A stretch of DNA of 48,094 bases from Dicyema japonicum (taxonomy: Eukaryota; Dicyemida; Rhombozoa; Dicyemidae), in NCBI GenBank assembly GCA_011109175.1, contig RDEW01000004.1, positions 1,853,769-1,901,862 of the forward strand. The letters are read 5' to 3'. The translations under genes were made by a program, and so were the position numbers. Every line of letters begins with the position of its first letter. The first letter of the stretch is position 1. Shown here one piece after another: positions 41,230 through 48,094 of this stretch. The notes below the pieces were generated by a model. The model did not search any database. It had not been told where the DNA came from and worked only from the letters and a program-made list of their open reading frames with translations.

Positions 41230-41935
41230 GTGGCGTCATGCGATCTATCAGTTTGTAAAATTTCTGTAGGCGCTCAGGTTGCACCTAATGCATTGCGTAA
41301 AAAATACCATTAGCTCTCTTTAATCAGGGGGAACATTTTGCTCCCGGTCGACAAATTTCTGTCCTCGGCTTATCGGTTTCTGACCAACGCAAACCGAAGG
41401 ATTCGATTTATGTTATTAAACTGAACGTGAACGGGATTAAATGACAAATAATGGAACTTAGAGCACTTCATGGAAGACCTCTCATTTTAACAAGAAGGGC
41501 CTGAAATATGAAGAAATTTCATCAGAAATAAAGAAACTCCTGGGAAAATATAAAATAACTGAGATTATTGGGATATCTATCGGTTCTACGAGAGGAAAAC
41601 TGTTCTTAATGAATATTTATCTACCTCCTGGGTCATGCCCAGAAATACTCAATGGTGACCTGTCAGTTTTGAGGAGTTAAATGACGCTCTGATCTTTGGG
41701 GGTCTTAACGCAAGCATTCCCTCTGGCTGACAGACTAACCCGCCAATGCAAGGGGAAATTTACTGTAGTCTCGGATAAGATCTGAAAGTCATAAATGACC
41801 CTTCCAAAAACACGAGAGCACCAAGCAGGATCTCAGATTACCTCACCGACATTAAGCTTTGTTCCCCTTTTCTTTCTACAAGAATAAATTGATCCGTCAT
41901 CTATGACACTAAAAACAAAATAATCCAGCTGATAT
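41230..41935 (+). pseudogene. LINE-A 5' half, copy 3
   Basis: Begins with GTGGCGTCATGCGATCTAT (41230-41248) and continues GCGCTCAGGTTGCACCTAAT, aligned with ACGCTCAGAGAGCACCTAAT at 31673. Endonuclease pieces: IYVIKLNVNGIK (first motif), LMNIYLPPGSCPEILNGDLS (for FVNVHVPPPGSCPEHYN), IFGGLNASIPLW (for IGGDFNAHHPLW), ISDYLTDIKLCSP (for LTSPDITLCSP). The copy is lost after about 41935. More decayed than the copy at 31635. Confidence 0.75.
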
Positions 41936-41939
41936 GATG

Positions 41940-41981
41940 GAATGGCTGTTTCCCCCGACAACTCCTTTGAAACAGCCATTC
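41940..41981. other. Perfect 12-bp hairpin
   Basis: GAATGGCTGTTT (41940-41951) and AAACAGCCATTC (41970-41981), 18-base loop. It sits exactly where the LINE-A homology ends, so it may mark a rearrangement point. Confidence 0.85.
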
Positions 41982-42881
41982 GGTTTCCCGACGATCATTA
42001 CTCACTTTCGATATCATTGACACATCGATCTTAGAAAACAGACCGTCTTGGGATCGAAGACTCAACGACAACGGGCTGTACATGGAATCAGATGGATACG
42101 CTGTCGTATACTTTTTATCTTAAAATTTTTGAAAGTCTGTGCAGCCTCCCCAGCTTTCAACGCGAAACCAGCAAGTCTTGACAGGGAAAAGGTGTCGGTA
42201 CAGGCCCCATTTCAAATCAAGCATTTCCCTGAGAGAAGGGGAAGACAGTTACTCAGTCCGGGCACTTTCCATCTTCACCGGTTCCAGAGATGACAGGAAT
42301 CTAGTCTCCATTAGAGAGCTCTTCAGAACCCCGTTGATGGCAGCATGGTGCGGCTGAGACAAGAGAGAAGGTGAAGTCTTTTTCAGTCGGCGACAGATCC
42401 AGAACGGCATGGATGATGTTGGGACAAGGCGATCCCGAAACGTAGTGATATCCCATTCCGGACGGCGTCCTGTTTCAGAAGGGAGCCAATTGACTATGAT
42501 GGGAACGCGTTAAACCAAGCATCGCTGTGCAAGCCCGACAGTGCAAGTCGCTTATTTCCATAAAAATCGAATAAGTATTCTTGTAATAAATGTTGGTCCA
42601 GTCGCTATGTATCCAGACGGGTTACTTCAAAAGTCACCGACTTACTCTTCAACCAATCAGCAATTTTGTTACTCCAGAGCCGGTTTGGAATAATCTGGAA
42701 GAATATTCCGAATAAGAAATGAGTTGCTTGATAAAGAGGACAGAAAGGATGGATAAGAAACGTCCACAGCAAAAGCTAGGACGATTCCTCCAAATCTGAG
42801 GTGCAAGAATGCTTGCATCAATCAAATGTTATCAAATTTAAATTAACAAATTCTTCAATAGACTTTGAATGTTGAAATTTT
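41982..42881. other. Unassigned
   Basis: Plus frames at 42048-42357 are proline/serine rich. MESDGYAVVYFLS (42078-42115) recalls the endonuclease FYPDGYESV of LINE-A, so part may be a displaced LINE-A piece. Otherwise nothing supported. Confidence 0.35.
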
Positions 42882-43236
42882 TCAGGCTATCCGGAAAGAG
42901 GTAGCAAAGAGAAGAACGTCCATAAACATTAATCTTGGAAGAAAAAGATAATTCTTTAGGAGAAAAAACGCATTATGTGGATCAGGTTCGTGCAATTTAG
43001 CGGTGGTTCCACAAATCTCCAATAGTTTATTATTAAGAATATGATGGATAATTCTCGTGAAAATGAGTGAGCCAAATACCATAAGGTGTTCCGCATAGGT
43101 AATAGCAGTATCGGAAAAAAAGAAATGATCCTGCATCGTTAATTAAATAATTCATCTTACGAGAGTCCCAGATTACAAATTTCAGATTTACGGGCATTAG
43201 TCTCGAGTCCATAACTGCTAAGAAGATGTATCCCAT
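42882..43236 (-). pseudogene. Possible LINE RT fragment
   Basis: Minus strand: SVMKSHGIHLLSSYGLETNA, RKSEICNLGLS (from 43240), then SDTAITYAEHLMVFGSLIFT (43110-43060). GLETN.RKSEI resembles the block after motif C (GL.VN..KSE), and TYAEHLMVFGS resembles motif C (TYADDLMVFGS) with both Asp changed. In a normal RT the YADD block comes first, so the order is reversed here: rearranged or a false match. Confidence 0.35.
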
Positions 43237-43689
43237 GACTTTTCATAACCGACTCAGAAAATATATCGGTGAATTTTCTATAAACTCACGAATTTTCTAA
43301 AAACATCTTTTTATTGAATCTTTCATCTAATAAAAATTTCAAACTAACAGGTCTATCATTTTTATTACTATTTCACAGGTGCTATGTAAAAATATCTGAT
43401 TTTCTCATTCCATCTACCGACGCGATTTTATACTGTTAGCATTGAGTCGCATAATAAAAATAAATTTTGGTCCTGGGTTCGATTCTATGTCTCCAGAAAG
43501 TATGAGTATCCAGAATAGCAAGCAACGTCGCACATTTCGAGTCGAGCTTATCCATCCAGATAAACGAGTCGACCGGTAGATGATTCTTTTTGATATCTAT
43601 CAACACTGAAAGTCACGAACCACCCGACGCCATTTTAACATTTAGCGTCCGCTTTGTATATTTACTTTAATGCCGGTTTTCTTCACTAT

Positions 43690-43820
43690 ATTTTATTTAG
43701 AGGAAGGATTTGGTCGGCACACTCCTCCCTTGGGCTCCTTCCTTGGATTAATTAGTTGTGACTGTTTGTGTTGTGCTTACCAAATATTGTAAGCCTGGGG
43801 TTAATAAATAATAATCCAAA
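43690..43820 (+). repeat. LINE 3' tail ending GGGGTTAATAAATAATAAT
   Basis: TTGGATTAATTAGTTGTGAC and GTAAGCCTGGGGTTAATAAA share the TTAATTAGTTGT and GGGGTTAATAA blocks with 20190-20245. A short simple-repeat tail (ATAATAAT) follows. Confidence 0.6.
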
Positions 43821-44080
43821 TACCAAGGGTCAAACTAAACTAACTGATTCCTTGATCCAGACGCATTCCAACAAAACTATTACCCAAGAACAGTGATTCA
43901 GAGGAAGTTGTTCGGAGAGCTGAGGGCGATTCCAGAACTCGTCGCCAGGGACAAATTTGTCTCCGGGTGGAATAAATAGTTGGATCCTTTTGAATTCTGG
44001 CCTGGCATTTTGCATCTCCTGAGTAAAATGTATCCAATGAAGCCATAAGAGCGAAGGAAAATAAAATATCAGCCTATTAA
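43821..44080. other. Unassigned
   Basis: Two overlapping minus-strand frames (43830-44096, 43840-44046) are open but show no family; one may be retroelement linker. Confidence 0.35.
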
Positions 44081-44270
44081 CCACCACATGATGCAACGCG
44101 ACATTTTGATTATTAAATTAAATAAATTCAAAAGACCAGTGTTAAACCGAAAAAACTAAACTAAGTGATCCCTACGAATTGGATCAAGTCTCTCATCTTT
44201 TCTTGGTTTTGATCTTTTGAGCCTACACAATTACGTTGCGGACGAGCACTTTCTTTTTGGGATCGGTGTC

Positions 44271-44439
44271 CATTCTTGTTTTTTTTGATTAGTTTCTCCA
44301 TGGGCGTCGGTGATTTAATATTTTCCCCTGTGTACCATCTCTCCGTTAGCTTGACCATTCTTGTTTTTTTTGATTAGTTTCTCCATGGGCGTCGGTGATT
44401 TAATATTTTCCCCTGTGTACCATCTCTCCGTTAGCTTGA
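44271..44439. repeat. Tandem duplication, 2 x 85 bp, perfect
   Basis: 44271-44355 and 44356-44439, CATTCTTGTTTTTTTTGATT to CATCTCTCCGTTAGCTTGA. Within the C-terminal region of LINE-A copy 4; the lower edge of the open frame at 44161-44358 reads through one unit. Confidence 0.95.
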
Positions 44440-44810
44440 AGGCCCTTTTTTGGGTTGCGGAGATTTTCTGGATGTTCGTATAAGAGGCCAGTGGTCCCTA
44501 TGAAGTACACGCATATGAAATGCATGGTTCGATGTACTGTGAGTAGAACGTTTTAAGTAAAGGGTGATGCACAATTTTCCATAGACTTGTTAGGCATTTC
44601 AGAAAGTTGATTTTCTTCTCACATTTGTTCAGCACGTTAGTGACGTGTCTCGAATAGTTCATGTGCGAAAATCAGACCCAATATTTTTTGCCATTTGCTG
44701 AACGGCAATGCTCTTCTCTCCACAGTAACCTCTATTGCCTGTTGAATTCATTGGCTTTTATTTCCTCGTTCACCACTTTTAGACATATCCTTGCTTCGGA
44801 GGAACGGATC

Positions 44811-44966
44811 CCTGATTTTTTGAGACGGTTTCGTTCCTTGACCAGAGCTTTCCTTCCGTACTTTCTCGTGTAAGCGATTATAAATAAGGGAACGGATCCC
44901 TGATTTTTTGAGACGGTTTCGTTCCTTGACCAGAGCTTTCCTTCCGTACTTTCTCGTGTAAGCGAA
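44811..44966. repeat. Tandem duplication, 2 x 78 bp, perfect
   Basis: 44811-44888 and 44889-44966, GGAACGGATCCCTGATTTTT to TTTCTCGTGTAAGCGA. Within the linker of LINE-A copy 4. Confidence 0.95.
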
Positions 44967-45071
44967 TAAATAAGTTTTCTTGACTTAAAGAAGTTGTAAA
45001 TTTATAACATAAAAAATAATTAAATTAAAAATAATAAATTTTAAGTGTCCCAAATGGTTTGAAAAAGAAAG

Positions 45072-45458
45072 ATGGTGTTAATTGGTCCAACAAAAAATGC
45101 GTTTTCAAATAATGTAGTAAGAATTCCTATACTATCCGGACTCATACAACACATTTTGTAATTATATGGTCATATTCCACTGCCTTATATTGAACTGTAC
45201 GAAATTACATCAGAAATTGAAAATATTTCTTATTTCTTCCATTTCATAAATTACTGGCTTCAAGTTTCAGAATTTTTCCAATTTTTTGAGGAAATTTGTC
45301 TTGTTGAGGATCTCTGCCAAATTGATGTTGTTTTTGGGAACTGCATTGAAGATGCTCGTATGTGCATAAGATTTATGCTTCCAAAATTATCGGAAGCTGA
45401 GATTTCCGAGGAATTAGTGAACTCTAAATATTTTCAACACTATTTGTCTAGTTTCTGA
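45072..45458 (+). pseudogene. Skp1/BTB-fold-like protein, one in-frame stop
   Basis: From ATG 45072 one frame of 128 codons runs to TGA 45456-45458 with a single TAA (45159-45161). It reads MVLIGPTKNAFSNNVVRIPI, LSGLIQHIL-stop, LYGHIPLPYIELYEITSEIE, NISYFFHFINYWLQ, FEEICLVEDLCQIDVVFGNC, LPKLSEAEISEELVNSKYF. The order (F)...I..SGLI..IL...(G).IPLP.I recalls the Skp1/elongin C N-terminal BTB fold (SGLIKNMLED...PIPLPNV), whose members link F-box or SOCS proteins to cullin ubiquitin ligases. The second half is compatible but not diagnostic. I infer the family from a few residues only. The TAA may be decay or an intron edge. Confidence 0.35.
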
Positions 45459-45520
45459 ACTGTGAGGTCCTCTCAAAGAGTACTTCGACAAGGATTCATC
45501 TCTATCTCCACTTTTCCTAG

Positions 45521-45730
45521 ATTCCAACCAATAAAAGTCATTTAATTTACGTGGATAAGTCTAAACTGCCGTCAATGTGTAAAACAGTTGAATTATGGTT
45601 TCGTGATAGACTGGGGGAATTCAATGATGAAGAGAACGAACAAAATTATAACTCGAGATTGTTCACTTATACTCTTCCTATCGTTTTGAGTGCTTTTAAT
45701 GATGACTGGTCGCCTGATTTAGTTTTATAA
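45521..45730 (+). CDS. Candidate last exon, unknown
   Basis: After the acceptor CTCCACTTTTCCTAG (ends 45520) a frame of 69 codons runs to TAA 45728-45730: IPTNKSHLIYVDKSKLPSMC, KTVELWFRDRLGEFNDEENE, QNYNSRLFTYTLPIVLSAFN, DDWSPDLVL. An AATAAA follows 13 bp later. Charged and balanced composition argues for real coding. It may continue the frame at 45072-45458, but no good donor was found. Family unknown. Confidence 0.4.
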   Translation: MPTNKSHLIYVDKSKLPSMCKTVELWFRDRLGEFNDEENEQNYNSRLFTYTLPIVLSAFNDDWSPDLVL

Positions 45731-45742
45731 ATATTTTTCTTT

Positions 45743-45748
45743 AATAAA
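45743..45748 (+). terminator. Poly(A) signal AATAAA
   Basis: Lies 13 bp after the stop at 45730, the spacing expected for an animal gene with a short 3' untranslated region. In AT-rich DNA AATAAA is common, so this is support only in context. Confidence 0.35.
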
Positions 45749-45904
45749 ACAGGAACTAATTTTGTAATTGTAAGGAACTATATGGTTGCTGATACTTTCC
45801 ACTAAAATTTGTACTAAAACGAGCTTATTAAGCATTTCCCTTCCTGACTCATGTAAATGAACACAAAAGCTTACGCTATTGAACACACGACTCTATAGAA
45901 AGTA

Positions 45905-46680
45905 GAAGATGTAAGAGGATGAAGCTCCTCCTAACGGTAAATGTATATCAAAGGTCAGGGCGAGATAAATTCTCTGTGATTTCCTGGAGAGATATAACGT
46001 TTCCATTGGGTGTCTGCAGTCTCGACGAGACCTATGGAAATATCGATTGATATCTAATTATGGACTATACTTTGAAAGTTGGTATCCACCATATATGTCA
46101 TGTGAGTGACAGGATTGATGTAATTCAAATACGACTTAACAGCAACTGTCCCTTCAAAATGACAATTATAAATGTGCGTGCGACAAATTGTGGGAAAGTG
46201 ATTAAAAATCCGTCTGAGAGGACTTTTATTGCAACGAATTAGAATCGTCCGCACTGATATTATTTTCTTGTGATCTAAATGCAAAAATTGGAGTTAAAAA
46301 AACCCAAATAAAATTTTATGGGATAACGTGGAAGTGACTCTATGCGTTCCACAGAAGGAAAATACTTGTGGTCATTGGTAACCAATGACACCAAAATAAA
46401 GATCTTGAAACTATCAAAAACAATCATCAAAGATCAATGGAAACTCTTAGGACGCATAGAGGGTCTTGACCCTACAACTTCATCGAAATATATGATGGAA
46501 GTGTATTTCACAGTGGAATTCCCGAAATTCGAAGGTAGATTTAAAATAACCCTTCCGGTTGTTCTCAATCTGATTAAATCAAAATCAATAGTAAACTCCT
46601 CACAAAAGAATATTTCGATAGCAAAAATGATCACCCACGTCTTCTTTGAGACAACAGATTAAAATGACGTTCTAGTTGGA
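45905..46680 (+). pseudogene. LINE-E endonuclease
   Basis: From about 46060: HHICHVSDRIDVIQIRLNSN, CPFKMTIINVRATN (APE core strand), CDLNAKIGVK (about 46268-46300; GDFNAKIG motif, here with CDL), STEGKYLWSLVTND, IKSKSIVNSSQ and IAKMITHVFFETT (the TDH position has THV). The (I/V)SDRI.V..I.L......TIINVYAP...GDFNAKIG wording is that of RTE-like and related APE LINEs. A frame at 46342-46662 carries most of the second half. The RT continues after a hAT insertion, from 47298. Confidence 0.7.
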
Positions 46681-47029
46681 TAACTTCCAAGTGAGATTTA
46701 TAGTATTTGCACGTTAAAACAATGACAGTAGTTTGAGTTCTACAACCATGCAACTTTTCAACTTCAGTGGGCTTCAATAATCCTTGAGAAGTAATTCCAT
46801 TATCTATGAGTACAATCTATTATTCACCTTATCGTGGACTAAAATATCAGGTTTATTGAACCTGACCAGCGTACTCTCTGAGTACTGACAATAGAGTTAA
46901 AAAATGTTCATTACAAATTGTTCATTACTAAATTAAGCTTATAAAGTCACAATTGTCACATGAAAATTTGGTTCATTTTTCTAACTGCAATGTACTTTTT
47001 TTATGAAATCAACAAATTTTTTTCAGAAA
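46681..47029. other. Unassigned, possibly hAT or LINE-E linker
   Basis: The left end of the hAT insertion should lie here, but I could not find a CAGGG-type terminus or an 8-bp duplication. GTTCATTAC occurs twice at 46906-46927. Confidence 0.35.
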
Positions 47030-47297
47030 ACAAGGCTGACTGATGAACAGTTGTCATCCCTGATCAAGGTCGGAACTGATAATACATTTCAGATACGAAA
47101 AATTGTCAAAAAAAGAGGGACCTCAGAATAAAGACTAAAGAGTGAAAATGATAATTTAAAAAAAGTGATTAAAATTGTTATTTTATCGTCGTGGAGCTTC
47201 ATCGTAATGTAGCCTTTGTAGTAGATTTGTTAGTGTAATACAGTTGTACACTCAAATTATCTTATGCGGTCCTGAAGCTTTCTAGTTTGACATGCCC
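47030..47297 (+). mobile_element. hAT transposon 3' end, copy 4, inside LINE-E
   Basis: TRLTDEQLSSLIKVGTDNTF (47036-47095) is the SRLTDEHL C-terminus of hAT transposases. The 3' region follows: GATTTGTTAGTGTAATACAG, ACTCAAATTATCTTATGCGG, TCTAGTTTGACATG, the reverse of the 14048 and 34570 termini. LINE-E RT coding resumes right after it (DIDNIGNLLLKFNT from 47297), so the hAT piece interrupts LINE-E. Confidence 0.75.
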
Positions 47298-48094
47298 GAT
47301 ATAGACAATATTGGAAATTTACTATTAAAATTTAACACAAACACTGACACCCCTCAAGGAGACTCTCTCCCATTTAACGTTTACGACAATTTTAGAACAA
47401 CTATGAGGGAACTCAGACTGTTATAAAAAAAAGAAAATAGAAGAATCTATGCAGACGACGTCGATCTAATTTCTGAAGAAAGAGCGCTCTTGGGACATAT
47501 ATTAGAAAAAACATCGGATATACTTGGGAAATGATTTCTTACAGTAAACAGAGACAAAACAGAATTCAAGGAAATAAAATGAATGAGTAAAGAGAAATGA
47601 CGAGATGCAAAAACTCAGTTTCATTCTAGGAGAAAGTGATGATATACAAAAAACCTTGGCAAATGCGAAAAAACTAAAAAGCGAAGATGGATCAGCAACA
47701 AACTAAGGATTTAAAACTCGCTTATAAAACCTATTCTGCTATACAAAACTGGGATCTAGGCTACCTCAAAAAAGTGGAGAGGCTTTGAATCTTTCAGGAA
47801 TAACCTTAGAAAAAAACAGGAATGTGGTGCTCAACCAGAAACTCATGCAAAGGAATTTATAAGATATGTGGGTGTACATCAATAAGCCAGGAGATAGTGG
47901 AATCCGTTAGAGACTATTCGGGCACATTCTGAGAATGGAGTTGGAATCACGGTCGAACAGAACTATGAATGATCACGATGTTTGCTAAGGAAGCCGTTCC
48001 CATGAAAAGCCTAAGATAACTTAAAAACGTAAAGCAAAAATTAAAATCCAGTGACGACACAATAAGAACCCTAGCTAAAATAGAGATATCTTCA
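47298..48094 (+). pseudogene. LINE-E reverse transcriptase, runs off window
   Basis: IDNIGNLLLKFNTNTDTPQG then DSLPFNVYDNFRTTMRELRL (motif B, PQGDSL), RRIYADDVDLISEERALLGH (motif C, 47440-47500; both Asp kept), FLTVNRDKTEFKEIK, LIKPILLYKTGI (for LLKPVLLYNCGTW), RNNLRKKTGMW, YKICGCTSISQEIVESVRDY and SGTF near 47920 (the SRWRLFGHILRM block with a shift). The same ending appears at 25690-26120. Stops and shifts make it inactive; it continues past 48094. Confidence 0.8.

Larger units (their letters stand above)
44081..44966 (-). pseudogene. LINE-A copy 4, internally deleted
   Basis: Minus strand from 44966: RKYGRKALVKERNRLKKSGI, RSSEARICLKVVNEEIKAN (the linker, like FTKERNKLKMSGRLTFEDKY), then directly NYSRHVTNVLNKCEKKINFL, KCLTSLWKIVHHPLLKTFYS, QYIEPCISYACTS-stop, KLTERWYTGENIKSPTPMEK, and LIQFVGIT-stop at 44161. 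It lacks endonuclease and the RT core. The tail runs to about 44102, followed by the 19-bp motif relative GTTGCATCATGTGGTGG (minus, 44081-44098). Two perfect tandem duplications lie inside it. Confidence 0.78.

Noticed and set aside
1-48094. CRISPR array, prokaryotic operons or phage genes
   Set aside because: No regularly spaced short repeats, no ribosome-binding-site-spaced gene clusters; all recognisable elements are eukaryotic.

Overview
This is AT-rich nuclear DNA from an invertebrate animal. The evidence is the mix of element types: APE-type non-LTR retrotransposons (LINEs), an R4/Dong-like reverse transcriptase, a Tc1-like transposon with TA target duplication, BED-finger hAT transposons, a mitochondrial carrier exon without a bacterial relative, and candidate short introns with AG acceptors. 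I cannot name the species. There are no operons, ribosome-binding sites or CRISPR arrays. One assembly gap (N run) lies at 35973-36379.

Most of the 48 kb is a graveyard of broken mobile elements, nearly all with frameshifts and stops. I use private labels. LINE-A is a single-ORF element with endonuclease (EN) and reverse transcriptase (RT): nearly full length at 31635-34392 (+), partial at 14590-14812 (+), 41230-41935 (+) and 44081-44966 (-). LINE-B is known from its RT C-terminus and CPFC-type zinc end: 19119-20000 (-), 20255-20850 (-), 23186-23483 (-), 29380-29540 (+). LINE-C has a CCHC ORF1, EN and RT: 24564-25640 plus 26470-27620 (+), 21440-22034 (-), 29231-29300. LINE-E ends in a GH(I/V)LR...RPR block: 25690-26120 (+), and 45905-46680 plus 47298-48094 (+), the latter split by a hAT insertion. 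Other LINE pieces are at 5768-5998, 6121-6330, 18030-18260, 27625-28260, 30240-30494, 30790-31000, 37720-38300 and 42882-43236. An R4/Dong-like RT is at 11600-12333. Two copies of a C-terminal nuclease-like domain lie at 3828-4204 (-) and 16024-16389 (+). A complete-ended Tc1 element is at 8459-9783. Four hAT pieces are at 14048, 28313, 34570 and 47030.

Host genes are sparse. The safe one is the last exon of an SLC25 mitochondrial carrier (35795-35972, minus), whose upstream part is lost in the gap. Tentative ones are a tail-anchored membrane protein exon (7456-7641, +) converging on an unknown reading frame (7652-7960, -), a frameshifted basic proline-rich protein (12950-13667, -), and a Skp1/BTB-like frame followed by an exon and a poly(A) signal (45072-45748, +).

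Two patterns stand out. First, at least nine segments of 47-146 bp are present as exactly two adjacent copies, some perfect, some diverged. Second, a 19-bp motif, GTGGCGTCATGTGRTCCAC, recurs about eleven times and marks the 5' and 3' boundaries of every LINE-A copy whose edge can be seen, always in the same orientation relative to the element.
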